From Dulcicalothrix desertica PCC 7102 (GTDB taxonomy: Bacteria; Cyanobacteriota; Cyanobacteriia; Cyanobacteriales; Nostocaceae): 64,000 nucleotides of DNA. The notes under the pieces are model-generated. The model was given only the letters and a program-made list of their open reading frames with translations, made no database searches and was not told the DNA's origin. Positions 43,618 to 52,734 of this stretch are shown piece by piece (position 1 is the stretch's first letter; each line of letters opens with the position of its first letter). The DNA lies in NCBI RefSeq assembly GCF_003991905.1, contig NZ_RSCL01000009.1:305894-369893 (forward strand), given 5' to 3'. A program made the translations under genes and the position numbers.

Positions 43618-45099
43618 ATGTACATTGTACAAATAGCCTCAGAGTGTGCGCCTGTAATAAAAGCAGGTGGCTTGGGCGATGTCGTGTACGGACTAAGTAG
43701 GGAGTTAGAGAACAAGGGGCATTGTGTCGAATTGATTCTTCCCATGTACGATTGTATGCGCTATGACCATATATGGGGATTACATGATGCGTACCGCGAC
43801 CTCTGGGTACCCTGGTATGGTGGACGAATTCATTGCTCTGTATATTGCGGTTGGGTACACGGTCGAGTTTGCTTCTTTATTGAACCGCATTCAGAAGACA
43901 ACTTTTTCCATCGTGGGTGTTACTACGGGTGCAATGACGACAATATGCGGTTTGCATTCTTTAGTAAAGCAGCTTTGCAGTTCTTGCAACAAAGTAATAA
44001 ATGCCCAGATATTATTCATTGTCATGACTGGCAAACTGGTTTAATACCTGTCATGTTATACGAGATATATAAGTATAACGGTATGGAATTCCAGCGCGTT
44101 TGCTATACTATCCACAATTTCAAACACCAAGGTACATGTGGAAACGAGGTTTTAGAAGCAACTGGTTTGAACCGTCCTGAATATTATTATCAGTACGATA
44201 AGCTACAGGATAACTTTAATCCGTTTGCACTGAATATGATGAAGGCGGGTATTGTATACTCAAATGCTGTTACAACAGTATCACCGCATCATGCTTGGGA
44301 AGCCGAACATACTGATATTAGCTGCGGCTTAGGACACACTTTATACTTACATCGCGATAAGTTCCAAGGAGTTCTCAACGGTATTGACTTTGAATTTTGG
44401 AATCCTAAAGTTGATAAATACATTCCTTTCAATTACGCTTGTGAAGATTTTGAACAGAAGCAATATAATAAAAAGGCTTTACGCGAACGGTTAAAGTTAA
44501 GCGATAGTGATAAACCCCTAATTGCTTATATTGGGCGCCTTGATGCTCAAAAGGGTGTACACTTAGTTCACCATGCAATTTATCATGCCCTCGAACGCGG
44601 CGCCCAATTTGTTTTACTTGGTGCTGCCACTGAACCCAGTATCAACAGTTGGTTTGTTCACGAACAATCTTTTTTAGCAGAGAACCCAGATGTACATATT
44701 GAATTAGGATTCAACGAGGAATTATCGCACCTAATATATGCAGGCGCCGATATGATAGTTGTGCCTAGTAACTATGAGCCATGTGGACTCACGCAAATCA
44801 TTGGTCTAAAATATGGCACAGTGCCAATAGTGCGAGGTGTTGGTGGGTTAGTAAACACAGTATTTGACTGGGACTATGACCAAATGCACTCCAAAGAAAC
44901 ACGTAACGGGTTTGTATTCTTTGACCTAGATAATTACGCTTTAGAATCAGCAATGGGACGAGCGATAGATTTATATAACATCAATCCCGACCTATTCTGT
45001 CAGTTAGCTATTCAAGGAATGGAATACGATTATTCATGGAATCATCCCGGTGATAAGTATATAGAAATATACGATAGTATTCGCCACCAATGGGAATAA
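43618..45099 (+). CDS. glgA: Glycogen synthase
   Basis: The 493-residue GT5 enzyme begins MYIVQIASECAPVIKAGGLG, with KAGGLGD as the ADP-glucose site, and has HCHDWQTGL, IGRLDAQKGVHLV and the EPCGLTQ motif typical of ADP-glucose:glycogen glucosyltransferase. It extends alpha-1,4-glucan from ADP-glucose for carbon storage. Length and sequence match the cyanobacterial-type enzyme. GGGGGGG lies seven bases before the ATG. It stands alone. Confidence 0.97.
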   Translation: MYIVQIASECAPVIKAGGLGDVVYGLSRELENKGHCVELILPMYDCMRYDHIWGLHDAYRDLWVPWYGGRIHCSVYCGWVHGRVCFFIEPHSEDNFFHRGCYYGCNDDNMRFAFFSKAALQFLQQSNKCPDIIHCHDWQTGLIPVMLYEIYKYNGMEFQRVCYTIHNFKHQGTCGNEVLEATGLNRPEYYYQYDKLQDNFNPFALNMMKAGIVYSNAVTTVSPHHAWEAEHTDISCGLGHTLYLHRDKFQGVLNGIDFEFWNPKVDKYIPFNYACEDFEQKQYNKKALRERLKLSDSDKPLIAYIGRLDAQKGVHLVHHAIYHALERGAQFVLLGAATEPSINSWFVHEQSFLAENPDVHIELGFNEELSHLIYAGADMIVVPSNYEPCGLTQIIGLKYGTVPIVRGVGGLVNTVFDWDYDQMHSKETRNGFVFFDLDNYALESAMGRAIDLYNINPDLFCQLAIQGMEYDYSWNHPGDKYIEIYDSIRHQWE

Positions 45100-45110
45100 A
45101 TTTCGCATTT

Positions 45111-45157
45111 TGTAGAGACGCGATATATCACGTCTCTACGATATATCGCGTCTCTAT
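45111..45157. repeat. Composite TGTAGAGACGCGAT repeat
   Basis: TGTAGAGACGCGATATATCACGTCTCTACG is followed directly by ATATATCGCGTCTCTATG, so one arm has two possible partners. It lies between two convergent genes, glgA and the adhesin, and probably acts as a shared terminator. Confidence 0.8.
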
Positions 45158-45159
45158 GT

Positions 45160-48051
45160 TTACTGTTGACATAAATCTCTAGATGCAGTATTAGTAGTTT
45201 GGATACTTGGTGTAGAGGCTACTAACATAACTTCTCCAAGTTTATTTTTAACCCAGCTAGTTGCTTCGATAATTTTAGTTGTCGTTTTCGGTTTTAGGTT
45301 TTGATAATTAATTACTTTTTCAGGTTTGGTTTTAGGAAAATTTTGCGCCACCCAATCAACAGTTTCAGTTAAGTTAGTGCGAATTGTATCAGATGGGTTA
45401 GCTGGTAAACCGGAACGTCCAGTTATTGTAAAATAATTACCCTGAAATGCTGGACAAACTTGAGCTATTAAATTGGAGCGGTCGGAAAAATTATTTGGGA
45501 GTTCTACTAATCCAGAAGTAGGATTAACATCAGGTGTGTTAATTTGTACATTGCCGTTAATTCCTCGTTGAGAACTAGCGGTAATAGAGCTATTAGGAGA
45601 AAGAAGTAAACCAGAAGCTGATATTTGAATGTTTCCACCGCGTCCTTGGAATGCATTAGCATTAATATTGCTGCTTTCTAAAGCTGTTAATACGTTGGCA
45701 TTGATTCTAATATTTCCTCCGTCTCCACCACCACTAGATAAAGTACCTGCTCGTGTTGAAATTGTACTTTGATTACGGAATATAGATGTTTCTGCAATTT
45801 GTAAATTAATGTTGCCACCTTGACCAAAAAGACTGGAAGATGCAATATCGGCAGCATTAATAAATAAATCAGAAACTGTAATTTGAATGTCACCTGTGGA
45901 ACCTTGTCCAAAGGCACTAGTATTAACTATGGCGCCATCGGTAATTGTAAAACGGCGTGTGGTAACGTTAATGTTACCGCCTTTTCCGGTAGATTTTTCA
46001 TCGGTGTTAGCGTACAAACCACTACCAGCACCTTCGTTGCGTACTATTGGTCTACCTATACGTGCTAATCTTTGAGAAAAATTTGGGTCGTTGCCAGAAA
46101 AATTAATACTTTCAGTTGCGTTTACAGTAATGTTACCTGCATTTCCACTACTGCGACTAGTACTAAGTATTTCTCCGCCTCCTTGTGCTTCTAAAAGATT
46201 AGCTTTAATATTGATATTGCCACCGTCACCTTTACCGCGTGTAGTAGTACCAATAACAGCTCCATTATTAACATTTAAGGTATTTGCTGTAATATTTATC
46301 TCTTTGCCATCACCGCTAGATTTTTCTTCTACAGTACTAAATGCATTACTCGAACGACCATTGGCGCCAACTCCATCAAAAATTACATTATATGAGGCAT
46401 TAATGGTTATACTACCAGCATCCCCTTGTCCAAAAGTCGCAACAAATAATGAAGCACTATCGGTTACAGACAAAGAATTGGTGTTAATAACAATTTCTCC
46501 AGCGTTCCCCTTAGCGTTTTCAAAAACAGCACTACCTATACCACTAGATTCACCATTACTTGCCAAGCCATCTAAAAATACTTTTTCAGCATTAATTTCA
46601 ATGCTACCTGCGTTTCCTTCTCCAAAAGTATGAGCGACTACATTGGCGCCATCTGATAAAGTTACTATTGGAGCATTTAAAACTATTTGACCACCATTTC
46701 CCACAGCTTCGGGGAAAACCTGACTACCAATACCCGAAGTAAATCCGTTACTACCTAAACCACTAATATTGATGTTGTTGCTAGCATTGACTTCAATATT
46801 ACCAGCATTCCCCTCTCCAAGAGTATGAGCAACAATTGTGGCACCTTTCGTTAAAGATAAATTTGCAGTATTCACAGTAATTTGACCCCCATTGCCTTTG
46901 GCGCCGAATAGACTTGCACCTATGACTATAGAGGAACCATTGGTTGCGACTCCCGATAGCGAAATAGTATCTGTAGCGTTAATAGTTATGTTTCCCGCAT
47001 TACCTTCACCCAAATTATTTGCAGTAATTTCGGCACCATTATCAAGAAAAAGCGATTGTGCCGTCAAGTTAATATTACCAGCATCTCCAATACCATCAAC
47101 TCTATTCGTAATCACCCCTGCATCAACCGTGATGTTTCCTTGCGAGTTAAGAGCAATATCTCCTGGTTGATTATCTAATTGCAATCCAGAATTAATACCA
47201 GCTTGAATACGACTAGATAAAATATCAATATTATTGCCTGTAATTGTAATATTACCTCTACCATTAAAATTACTAGCAACAGTAGCATTATTAATTACAC
47301 GAATATCTAGGAAACCACTTACTTTTTCATAATCTAGTTTCCAACCAAAATTTGTAGGTATAAGATTAACGGTATTATTTGCACTAATGGCGCCTAATTC
47401 TATATTACCTCCAGGCGCCGTTAAATTGCCACCATCAATTGCAACTTGTCCACCAACTAAAGCTAAAGTTGCTCCTGATGGTACAGACAAACCGATAATC
47501 TCACCGTTTTGGTTAGTGGCACGAGAAAAGTTAGTAATATGTCCCGGATTGGCGCCAAACTGTAAACCAATGGGAGTACTTACTGTTAATAAAGGTGTTG
47601 ATTCGGAATTAGTAGCTTTAAACTCAAAACCATCATTAAATTTCATACTATTGGCAGATGTGCCAATAAACGAACCACCAATATCTAACTTTGCATTTTG
47701 CCCAAATATAAATCCATTAGGATTTAATAAGAATAAATTAGCACTACCATTCGCGCGAATCAATCCATCTATATTAGAAATAGATGTACCCGTTACTCGA
47801 CTGATAATATTTTGAATATTTAAGGAATTATTAAAATAAGCTGTATTTCCAGAGAATATAGAAAATTCATCAAAACTATGAAATAAATTTGTACCTTTAA
47901 TAGTACCTTCTTCAATCAGGCTAGTATTTCCCTGTTGTATTACTTTAGAATTCGCTGGTAGCGTACCATCTGGAATAATTTCTGCTGTTGCTGGCTTGGC
48001 AAGTAACAAAAAGAACATCAGTAAAGATGATTTTATCAATGATGCACGCAT
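45160..48051 (-). CDS. Filamentous-haemagglutinin-type two-partner-secretion adhesin
   Basis: With the ATG at 48051 the product has 963 residues: signal peptide (MRASLIKSSLLMFFLLLAKP, cleavage near TAE), the TPS secretion domain (about 25-280, with the marks NPNGFIFG and LDIGGSFIG), and a long beta-helix of NAGNI-, GNGGQI- and GDGGNI-type repeats. It ends with a Thr/Lys-rich tail with NPSDTIRTNLTETV. Such TpsA proteins are exported by a TpsB pore; none is adjacent. It is probably a cell-surface adhesin. An alternative start at 48117 adds 22 residues. Confidence 0.9.
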   Translation of the reverse strand: MRASLIKSSLLMFFLLLAKPATAEIIPDGTLPANSKVIQQGNTSLIEEGTIKGTNLFHSFDEFSIFSGNTAYFNNSLNIQNIISRVTGTSISNIDGLIRANGSANLFLLNPNGFIFGQNAKLDIGGSFIGTSANSMKFNDGFEFKATNSESTPLLTVSTPIGLQFGANPGHITNFSRATNQNGEIIGLSVPSGATLALVGGQVAIDGGNLTAPGGNIELGAISANNTVNLIPTNFGWKLDYEKVSGFLDIRVINNATVASNFNGRGNITITGNNIDILSSRIQAGINSGLQLDNQPGDIALNSQGNITVDAGVITNRVDGIGDAGNINLTAQSLFLDNGAEITANNLGEGNAGNITINATDTISLSGVATNGSSIVIGASLFGAKGNGGQITVNTANLSLTKGATIVAHTLGEGNAGNIEVNASNNINISGLGSNGFTSGIGSQVFPEAVGNGGQIVLNAPIVTLSDGANVVAHTFGEGNAGSIEINAEKVFLDGLASNGESSGIGSAVFENAKGNAGEIVINTNSLSVTDSASLFVATFGQGDAGSITINASYNVIFDGVGANGRSSNAFSTVEEKSSGDGKEINITANTLNVNNGAVIGTTTRGKGDGGNINIKANLLEAQGGGEILSTSRSSGNAGNITVNATESINFSGNDPNFSQRLARIGRPIVRNEGAGSGLYANTDEKSTGKGGNINVTTRRFTITDGAIVNTSAFGQGSTGDIQITVSDLFINAADIASSSLFGQGGNINLQIAETSIFRNQSTISTRAGTLSSGGGDGGNIRINANVLTALESSNINANAFQGRGGNIQISASGLLLSPNSSITASSQRGINGNVQINTPDVNPTSGLVELPNNFSDRSNLIAQVCPAFQGNYFTITGRSGLPANPSDTIRTNLTETVDWVAQNFPKTKPEKVINYQNLKPKTTTKIIEATSWVKNKLGEVMLVASTPSIQTTNTASRDLCQQ

Positions 48052-48261
48052 TTTTGGCCAAGAGTTTTTGATAAGTGTCTGTTGCCAATTTAGCACTAAC
48101 ACATAAAGTAATATCAAGTACCAGTTAAATAGCTGTCATATCATATAAATAGTACATATAGAGTTCATAATATTTTACTACCATAACGTGCGGTGGTAAC
48201 TTACCGCATCTACCGTTAAACTGAGGATAATTACCTCATGCCAAACTGGAGGTGCTGCAAT

Positions 48262-48522
48262 ATGGTACTTGAAATTTATCGTCCTGATGGATTAAAGTTT
48301 GTGACACCCGTAGAGTTAGACCAGCAGCGTCAGCAAGCAGAACAACGCGCTTTGCTTGAACAACAACAACGACAACTCGAACAACAGCGGCGCCAGCAAG
48401 CGGAGCAACTTGCTGAAACAGAAAGACTTAATAAGGAAGCAGCGCAAAGCGAACTTGCTCAGGAACGTCAGCGTTATCAAGAATTATTAAAGCAGCTACA
48501 AGATAGAGGTATTGATTTGTAA
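48262..48522 (+). CDS. Uma2-endonuclease tail-like coiled-coil fragment
   Basis: The ATG at 48262 has GGAGG just before it, giving 86 residues (94 from 48238). It reads LEIYRPDGLKFVTPVELDQQ and then a Gln/Arg/Glu coiled coil ending LKQLQDRGIDL. This is the C-terminal tail of many cyanobacterial Uma2-family endonucleases, without the PD-(D/E)XK nuclease domain. It is therefore either a remnant or an isolated coiled-coil protein. The sequence upstream shows no nuclease part. Confidence 0.6.
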   Translation: MVLEIYRPDGLKFVTPVELDQQRQQAEQRALLEQQQRQLEQQRRQQAEQLAETERLNKEAAQSELAQERQRYQELLKQLQDRGIDL

Positions 48523-48547
48523 ATTTACATCTTGCACCTTACCTGAC

Positions 48548-48731
48548 ATCTTGCACCTCTACGTATTAATTCTTGAGTTCAAACAAGCATGTTCTTAATA
48601 TTACTTTTATCCGCAGTCCATTTTAATGAACTTTTGCCCCAACGCCTAGCGACTTTTAGTACGCACGGCGGGTATGAGCGTAGTTATAGATTCGGCAATT
48701 AATATTACACGCAAAAATGTAGATGCAAGAT
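48548..48731. mobile_element. MITE-like element, copy 2 (184 bp)
   Basis: ATCTTGCACCT (48548-48558) and AGATGCAAGAT (48721-48731) are terminal inverted repeats with one mismatch. The interior aligns, in the opposite orientation, with copy 1 at 7107-7288, with CTCTACGTAT, AAGCATGTT and GGCGGGTATG shared. A second, partial end (CATCTTGCACCTTACC) precedes it at 48528, perhaps an older or nested end. No transposase is present. Confidence 0.65.
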
Positions 48732-48761
48732 ATAAGTTACGAAATAAGGCGCCTTTTAATG

Positions 48762-48862
48762 GAACGGGCAGGGATGCCCATTCCACAAGATTTGCACAAG
48801 ATTTGCACAAGATTTGCACAAGATTTGCACAAGATTTGCACAAGATTTGCACAAGGTTTACA
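48762..48862. repeat. 11-bp tandem repeat array behind a GGATGCCCATTCC unit
   Basis: GAACGGGCAGGGATGCCC ATTCC is a copy of the 13368 family arm. From 48786 the unit CAAGATTTGCA is repeated six times exactly and a seventh time with changes (CAAGGTTTACA). The array ends 15 bases before the SDR stop codon. Copy number may vary between strains. ORFs over it are artefacts. Confidence 0.85.
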
Positions 48863-48876
48863 GAAGATAAGGAATG

Positions 48877-49881
48877 TTAAGCTTGATCTTTAGGAAGCAA
48901 GCCGAAAATGGTGGCAGCTCCTACAGCAGCAGCAAAACCCCATTTCAAGGTTGGATTTTTATCAAGGTTGTCTAGAAAAGTTGGTATTGTTAACTTGCCA
49001 AAATCACCCTCTATTTTGTCATACCCTTCAATCGGTTCATATAAGTTATCGGGTGCAGCTTCAGATTTTGGTTCTGTTGTACGTTGTCCAACAAAACCTA
49101 TTGTTGCTAATATTATATCTATTAATCCTGGTGAGAGTCTTTGAAGTACATCTAATACTCTACCAACATCTCCAGCAATAAAATCGCGCGTTGGATGTTC
49201 TGCTGCGTAAATAATTGCTTCAGCAACAACGCTTGGTTGATAATAAGGTGGTATTCCTGTTGGTTTGACACCCAGCTTGGTACGAATTTTATTGTAATAA
49301 GGTGTGTTTATAACTGATGGAAGTATGGATGTGACGCTAACGGGTACCTTATCGTGCATTAACTCAACCCGCACAGCTTCTAAAAATCCTTCTAAACCAT
49401 GCTTTGCTGTTGAATATGCACTTTGTAATGGCAGACTTCTTCTACCTTCCATTGAGGAAACACAAATAATTGCTCCTCCTTGTTGCTTAAGGTAAGGTAA
49501 AGCTGCTGTTACACCGTTGACTTGACCCATTAATGTTACATCAATTACACGCTGGAATTCTTCAACTGTAACATCTTCAAAGCGACCCATTACACCTGTA
49601 GCTGCTGCGTTCACCCATGTATCTAGGCGCCCATATCGTGCTACTGTTTTCTCAATAAATGCTTTAACTTGTTCAATATTGCTGACATCAGCAACAACGT
49701 AATCTACTTCACCACCGAATAAATGAATTTCCGATACTAACGATTTTAATCCCGCTTCCGAACGAGCGGATACCATAACTTTGGCGCCTTTTTGCGCGAA
49801 CATAAACGCTGTTAACCGACCGATGCCACTAGAGGCACCCATTATAGCAACTACTTGCTGATTAATTGGTTTAAGAAGCAT
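48877..49881 (-). CDS. Short-chain dehydrogenase/reductase with C-terminal hydrophobic tail
   Basis: The 334-residue protein has GASSGIG (cofactor site, residues 16-22), the SSMEGRRSLP catalytic-serine region and YSTAKHG (catalytic tyrosine and lysine). After the SDR domain (to about 250) it has an extra region ending in a glycine/alanine-rich hydrophobic stretch (WGFAAAVGAATIFGLLP) that may reach the membrane. The substrate is unknown. The gene stands alone. Confidence 0.9.
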   Translation of the reverse strand: MLLKPINQQVVAIMGASSGIGRLTAFMFAQKGAKVMVSARSEAGLKSLVSEIHLFGGEVDYVVADVSNIEQVKAFIEKTVARYGRLDTWVNAAATGVMGRFEDVTVEEFQRVIDVTLMGQVNGVTAALPYLKQQGGAIICVSSMEGRRSLPLQSAYSTAKHGLEGFLEAVRVELMHDKVPVSVTSILPSVINTPYYNKIRTKLGVKPTGIPPYYQPSVVAEAIIYAAEHPTRDFIAGDVGRVLDVLQRLSPGLIDIILATIGFVGQRTTEPKSEAAPDNLYEPIEGYDKIEGDFGKLTIPTFLDNLDKNPTLKWGFAAAVGAATIFGLLPKDQA

Positions 49882-50034
49882 AACTCAGTTTATAATAATT
49901 TTTCCCTACCCTTATGTGATAATTTTTATTACAGATTATTACATCATTCGACAGATTGAGGGTCAACTCTATCTAAAGATATTAAGAAGGGAATAGAATA
50001 CTTGGTTTTTACAGCAATATACTCAAAAATCCAG

Positions 50035-50529
50035 TTAATATTTGAACAAATTAACGATTTTTTCAACGATAATAAATTTTGTACCACGTTTGATTATCGT
50101 TGGAATGGATGAGAAATGGATGTCCCAAATATTTAAAGGTATCCAACGGTTAGGTTTTAAATTATTTTCAGGATTATTTGAATTTAATTGTTGTTGATGA
50201 TAATTTTTGTTAACCTCGACGGCAACAGTTTTAAAGTTGTGCATTTCAATTTCGAGTTGAGCTGCTAAATAGTTAATTCTTTCGGCTATTTGCTCTAACT
50301 CTTGTACACCAAATTCGATTTTTGATTCAAGAGTTTGCTGTTGATTTTGCTGTTTAGCTTGTGCTAGTTGATTGCTCATAATTTCTAAGTCGGCTATATC
50401 CGCTTCTAATTTGGCAATAGTATCCTGTGGTGGTGTCACTTCAATTTCGGTATATTTACTAGGGTAAAAACCAAAGTCGCTATATACATACCCGTGAGGG
50501 CGAACCTTGATATTGAAGTCTAACACCAT
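50035..50529 (-). CDS. Hypothetical protein with central coiled coil
   Basis: Taking the ATG at 50529 gives 164 residues; the frame can be extended 11 codons upstream. It begins FNIKVRPHGYVYSDFGFYPS, has a coiled coil (about 40-110, Gln/Glu-rich) and a basic C-terminus with IWDIHFSSIPTIIKRG. There is no membrane segment. I do not recognise the family and its neighbours give no hint. Confidence 0.55.
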   Translation of the reverse strand: MVLDFNIKVRPHGYVYSDFGFYPSKYTEIEVTPPQDTIAKLEADIADLEIMSNQLAQAKQQNQQQTLESKIEFGVQELEQIAERINYLAAQLEIEMHNFKTVAVEVNKNYHQQQLNSNNPENNLKPNRWIPLNIWDIHFSSIPTIIKRGTKFIIVEKIVNLFKY

Positions 50530-50646
50530 CGTTTTAAAATCTAGAATGCAGGATACTACCAACTATGGACAATATCCTAGCTATAAAGTTCCACATCAGG
50601 AAGTATTTTGCACAAATATAAATCTAAATACAGTTTATGATATTTT

Positions 50647-50715
50647 AGAAACCGGGCTTCTATGCATTCATTGTCGCAGACAAATCGCCGTTATTATTAC
50701 AGAAACCCGGTTTCT
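50647..50715. repeat. AGAAACCGGG dispersed repeat
   Basis: AGAAACCGGGCTTCT and AGAAACCCGGTTTCT flank 39 bases with GACAAATCGCC. It is the fourth member of the AGAAACC family and lies between the hypothetical gene and arfB. Confidence 0.75.
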
Positions 50716-50724
50716 AGGATTTTA

Positions 50725-51144
50725 TTAATAGTCGTCTGTGACGTTTCCTCGATTTGACTTGGTTTGGGCACGTTTCTTTTTACTATCAAGGCGCCGTAAC
50801 TGTGAAGAACGAGTTGGTACAGATTCTTTTCGTTTTAATTTGATAACCGTAACACTTTTTATAAGTTCTTGAAGTCTTTTTAAAGCTTCTTCACGATTTT
50901 GAAGTTGGGTGCGGTGTTCTTGAGATTTGATAACTATAACACCATCTTGGGTAATACGTTTGTCTTTGAGGTTTAATAAGCGCTCTTTGTAAAACTCAGG
51001 TAAGCAAGATGCTTTAATGTCAAAGCGCAAATGGACGGCAGTTGCAACTTTGTTTACGTTTTGACCTCCGGCGCCTCCTGAGCGTACTGCGCTAATTTCG
51101 ATTTCATTTTCTGGTATAATTACCTTACTGGAGATTTCTAACAT
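50725..51144 (-). CDS. arfB: Ribosome-rescue peptidyl-tRNA hydrolase ArfB
   Basis: The 139-residue protein has the release-factor GGQ loop (VRSGGAGGQNVNKVATAVHL) and a long basic C-terminal tail (QLRRLDSKKKRAQTKSNRGN). This is the ArfB/YaeJ/ICT1 form, without a codon-recognition domain. It frees peptides from stalled ribosomes lacking a stop codon. A GTTGGGT repeat lies upstream, between this gene and glcD. Confidence 0.94.
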   Translation of the reverse strand: MLEISSKVIIPENEIEISAVRSGGAGGQNVNKVATAVHLRFDIKASCLPEFYKERLLNLKDKRITQDGVIVIKSQEHRTQLQNREEALKRLQELIKSVTVIKLKRKESVPTRSSQLRRLDSKKKRAQTKSNRGNVTDDY

Positions 51145-51158
51145 AAATATTATATTTG

Positions 51159-51191
51159 TGTTGGGTTACGCAAAGCCTCCACCCAACCTAC
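51159..51191. repeat. GTTGGGTTACGC inverted repeat
   Basis: The third GTTGGGT-family member: TGTTGGGTTACGC and CCACCCAACCTACA flank a short loop between the end of glcD and the start of arfB. Confidence 0.7.
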
Positions 51192-51194
51192 AGG

Positions 51195-52682
51195 TTAATA
51201 CCTTTCAACTCCAGAGGTTTCAAATTTTTTGGCGCCATCTCCCATTACTCTTGCTGCTTCTCCACAGGTGCGGGGGGTGGGGAAGATTTTGGTGGGGTTG
51301 GCTAAACCTTTGGGGTTAAATACTTGTCGGACAAACTGCATTGTTTCTAGGTCGCAGTCTGAAAACATTTCGGGCATGTAGCAGCGTTTTTCGGCGCCGA
51401 TTCCATGTTCTCCAGATATGCTACCACCAACACGGACACATAATTTTAGGATTTCACCGCCGACTTCTTCAACTTTTTCTAATTCACCAGGTATGGAATT
51501 GTTGTAAAGTATGAGTGGGTGTAAGTTTCCGTCTCCGGCATGAAAGACGTTGGCTATTCGATATCCTGATTTTTGGCTTAATTCTTCAATCTCTTTTAAT
51601 ACGTATGGTAGTTGTGTACGTGGAATGACTCCATCTTGTACATAATAATCTGGACTGACGTGTCCTGCTGCTGCAAATGCTGCTTTTCTGCCCTTCCATA
51701 ATTTTAAACGAGTTTCGGGGTCACTTGCTGAGGTAACATTACGGGCGCCGTTACTGCGACAAATTTCTGCGACTAATTTTTTACTGTGAGCAACTTCAAC
51801 TTCTAAACCGTCTATTTCAATAAGTAATATAGCTGTGGCATCTCGTGGATAGCAGTTTGTTTTAACGACATCTTCAACTGCATTGATGCTGAGATTATCC
51901 ATTATTTCCATACCACCAGGAATAATGCCTGCACTAATAATATCGGCAACACTGGCGCCAGCAGCTTCAACATTAGTAAAATCAGCAAGCAGTACGCATA
52001 TAGACTCAGCAGCTTTGAGAATACGTAATGTAACTTCCGTAGCAATACCTAAAGTGCCTTCAGAACCAACGAATATACCAGTTAAATCATAACCAGGCAT
52101 TTCTGGAAGCATTCCACCCAAATCAACAATATCACCAGTCGCAGTAACTATTTTGAGTCCCAACACATGATTCGTTGTCACACCGTACTTGAGACAGTGT
52201 ACCCCACCTGAATTTTCAGCGACATTCCCACCTATTGAACAAATAATTTGACTCGAAGGGTCAGGAGCGTAGTAAAAACCAGCACCACTCACAGTCTGTG
52301 TAACCCAACTGTTTATAACTCCCGGTTGCACTACTACACGTTGATTATCTAAATCTACATTCAATATTTGCCGCATCATTGAGGTGACAATTAGTACACA
52401 CTCTTCGACGGGTAAGGCGCCTCCCGATAATCCAGTACCCGAACCGCGCGCAATAAAAGGTATATTATACTTATTACAAATTTTAACAGCCGCTGCAACT
52501 TGCTCAGTAGTTCGAGGTAACACCACCAAAGCAGGACGCTCACGATAACTAGCTAAACCATCACACTCATAAGTAATAAGCTCTTCACGACGCTGCACAA
52601 CATTTTTGTATCCTAGTACAGCTTCAAGTTCCTTAATTATTGGCTTCCAATTGCGCTGCTGCGGTTTTTCTTGAATAAGCAT
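51195..52682 (-). CDS. glcD: FAD-linked glycolate/lactate oxidase subunit GlcD
   Basis: The 495-residue FAD_binding_4 protein has PRTTEQVAAAVKICNKY, RGSGTGLSGGALP (pyrophosphate loop), EVTLRILK and the C-terminal HAGDGNLHPL and SGEHGIG motifs typical of GlcD/D-lactate dehydrogenases. In cyanobacteria the protein oxidises glycolate (photorespiration) or D-lactate. The glcE and glcF partners are not adjacent. The amine oxidase gene is 52 bases upstream on the same strand. Confidence 0.93.
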   Translation of the reverse strand: MLIQEKPQQRNWKPIIKELEAVLGYKNVVQRREELITYECDGLASYRERPALVVLPRTTEQVAAAVKICNKYNIPFIARGSGTGLSGGALPVEECVLIVTSMMRQILNVDLDNQRVVVQPGVINSWVTQTVSGAGFYYAPDPSSQIICSIGGNVAENSGGVHCLKYGVTTNHVLGLKIVTATGDIVDLGGMLPEMPGYDLTGIFVGSEGTLGIATEVTLRILKAAESICVLLADFTNVEAAGASVADIISAGIIPGGMEIMDNLSINAVEDVVKTNCYPRDATAILLIEIDGLEVEVAHSKKLVAEICRSNGARNVTSASDPETRLKLWKGRKAAFAAAGHVSPDYYVQDGVIPRTQLPYVLKEIEELSQKSGYRIANVFHAGDGNLHPLILYNNSIPGELEKVEEVGGEILKLCVRVGGSISGEHGIGAEKRCYMPEMFSDCDLETMQFVRQVFNPKGLANPTKIFPTPRTCGEAARVMGDGAKKFETSGVERY

Positions 52683-52734
52683 AGATTTTTATTTATGATT
52701 GTAAGGTGCTGAAGTTGGTTTATATATATCTATA

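Noticed and set aside
45883-47815. Plus-strand ORFs of up to 180 codons
   Set aside because: They are shadows of the repeat-rich adhesin gene on the minus strand.
48646-48880. ORFs on both strands at the 11-bp tandem array
   Set aside because: They translate the repeat units and their neighbours only.
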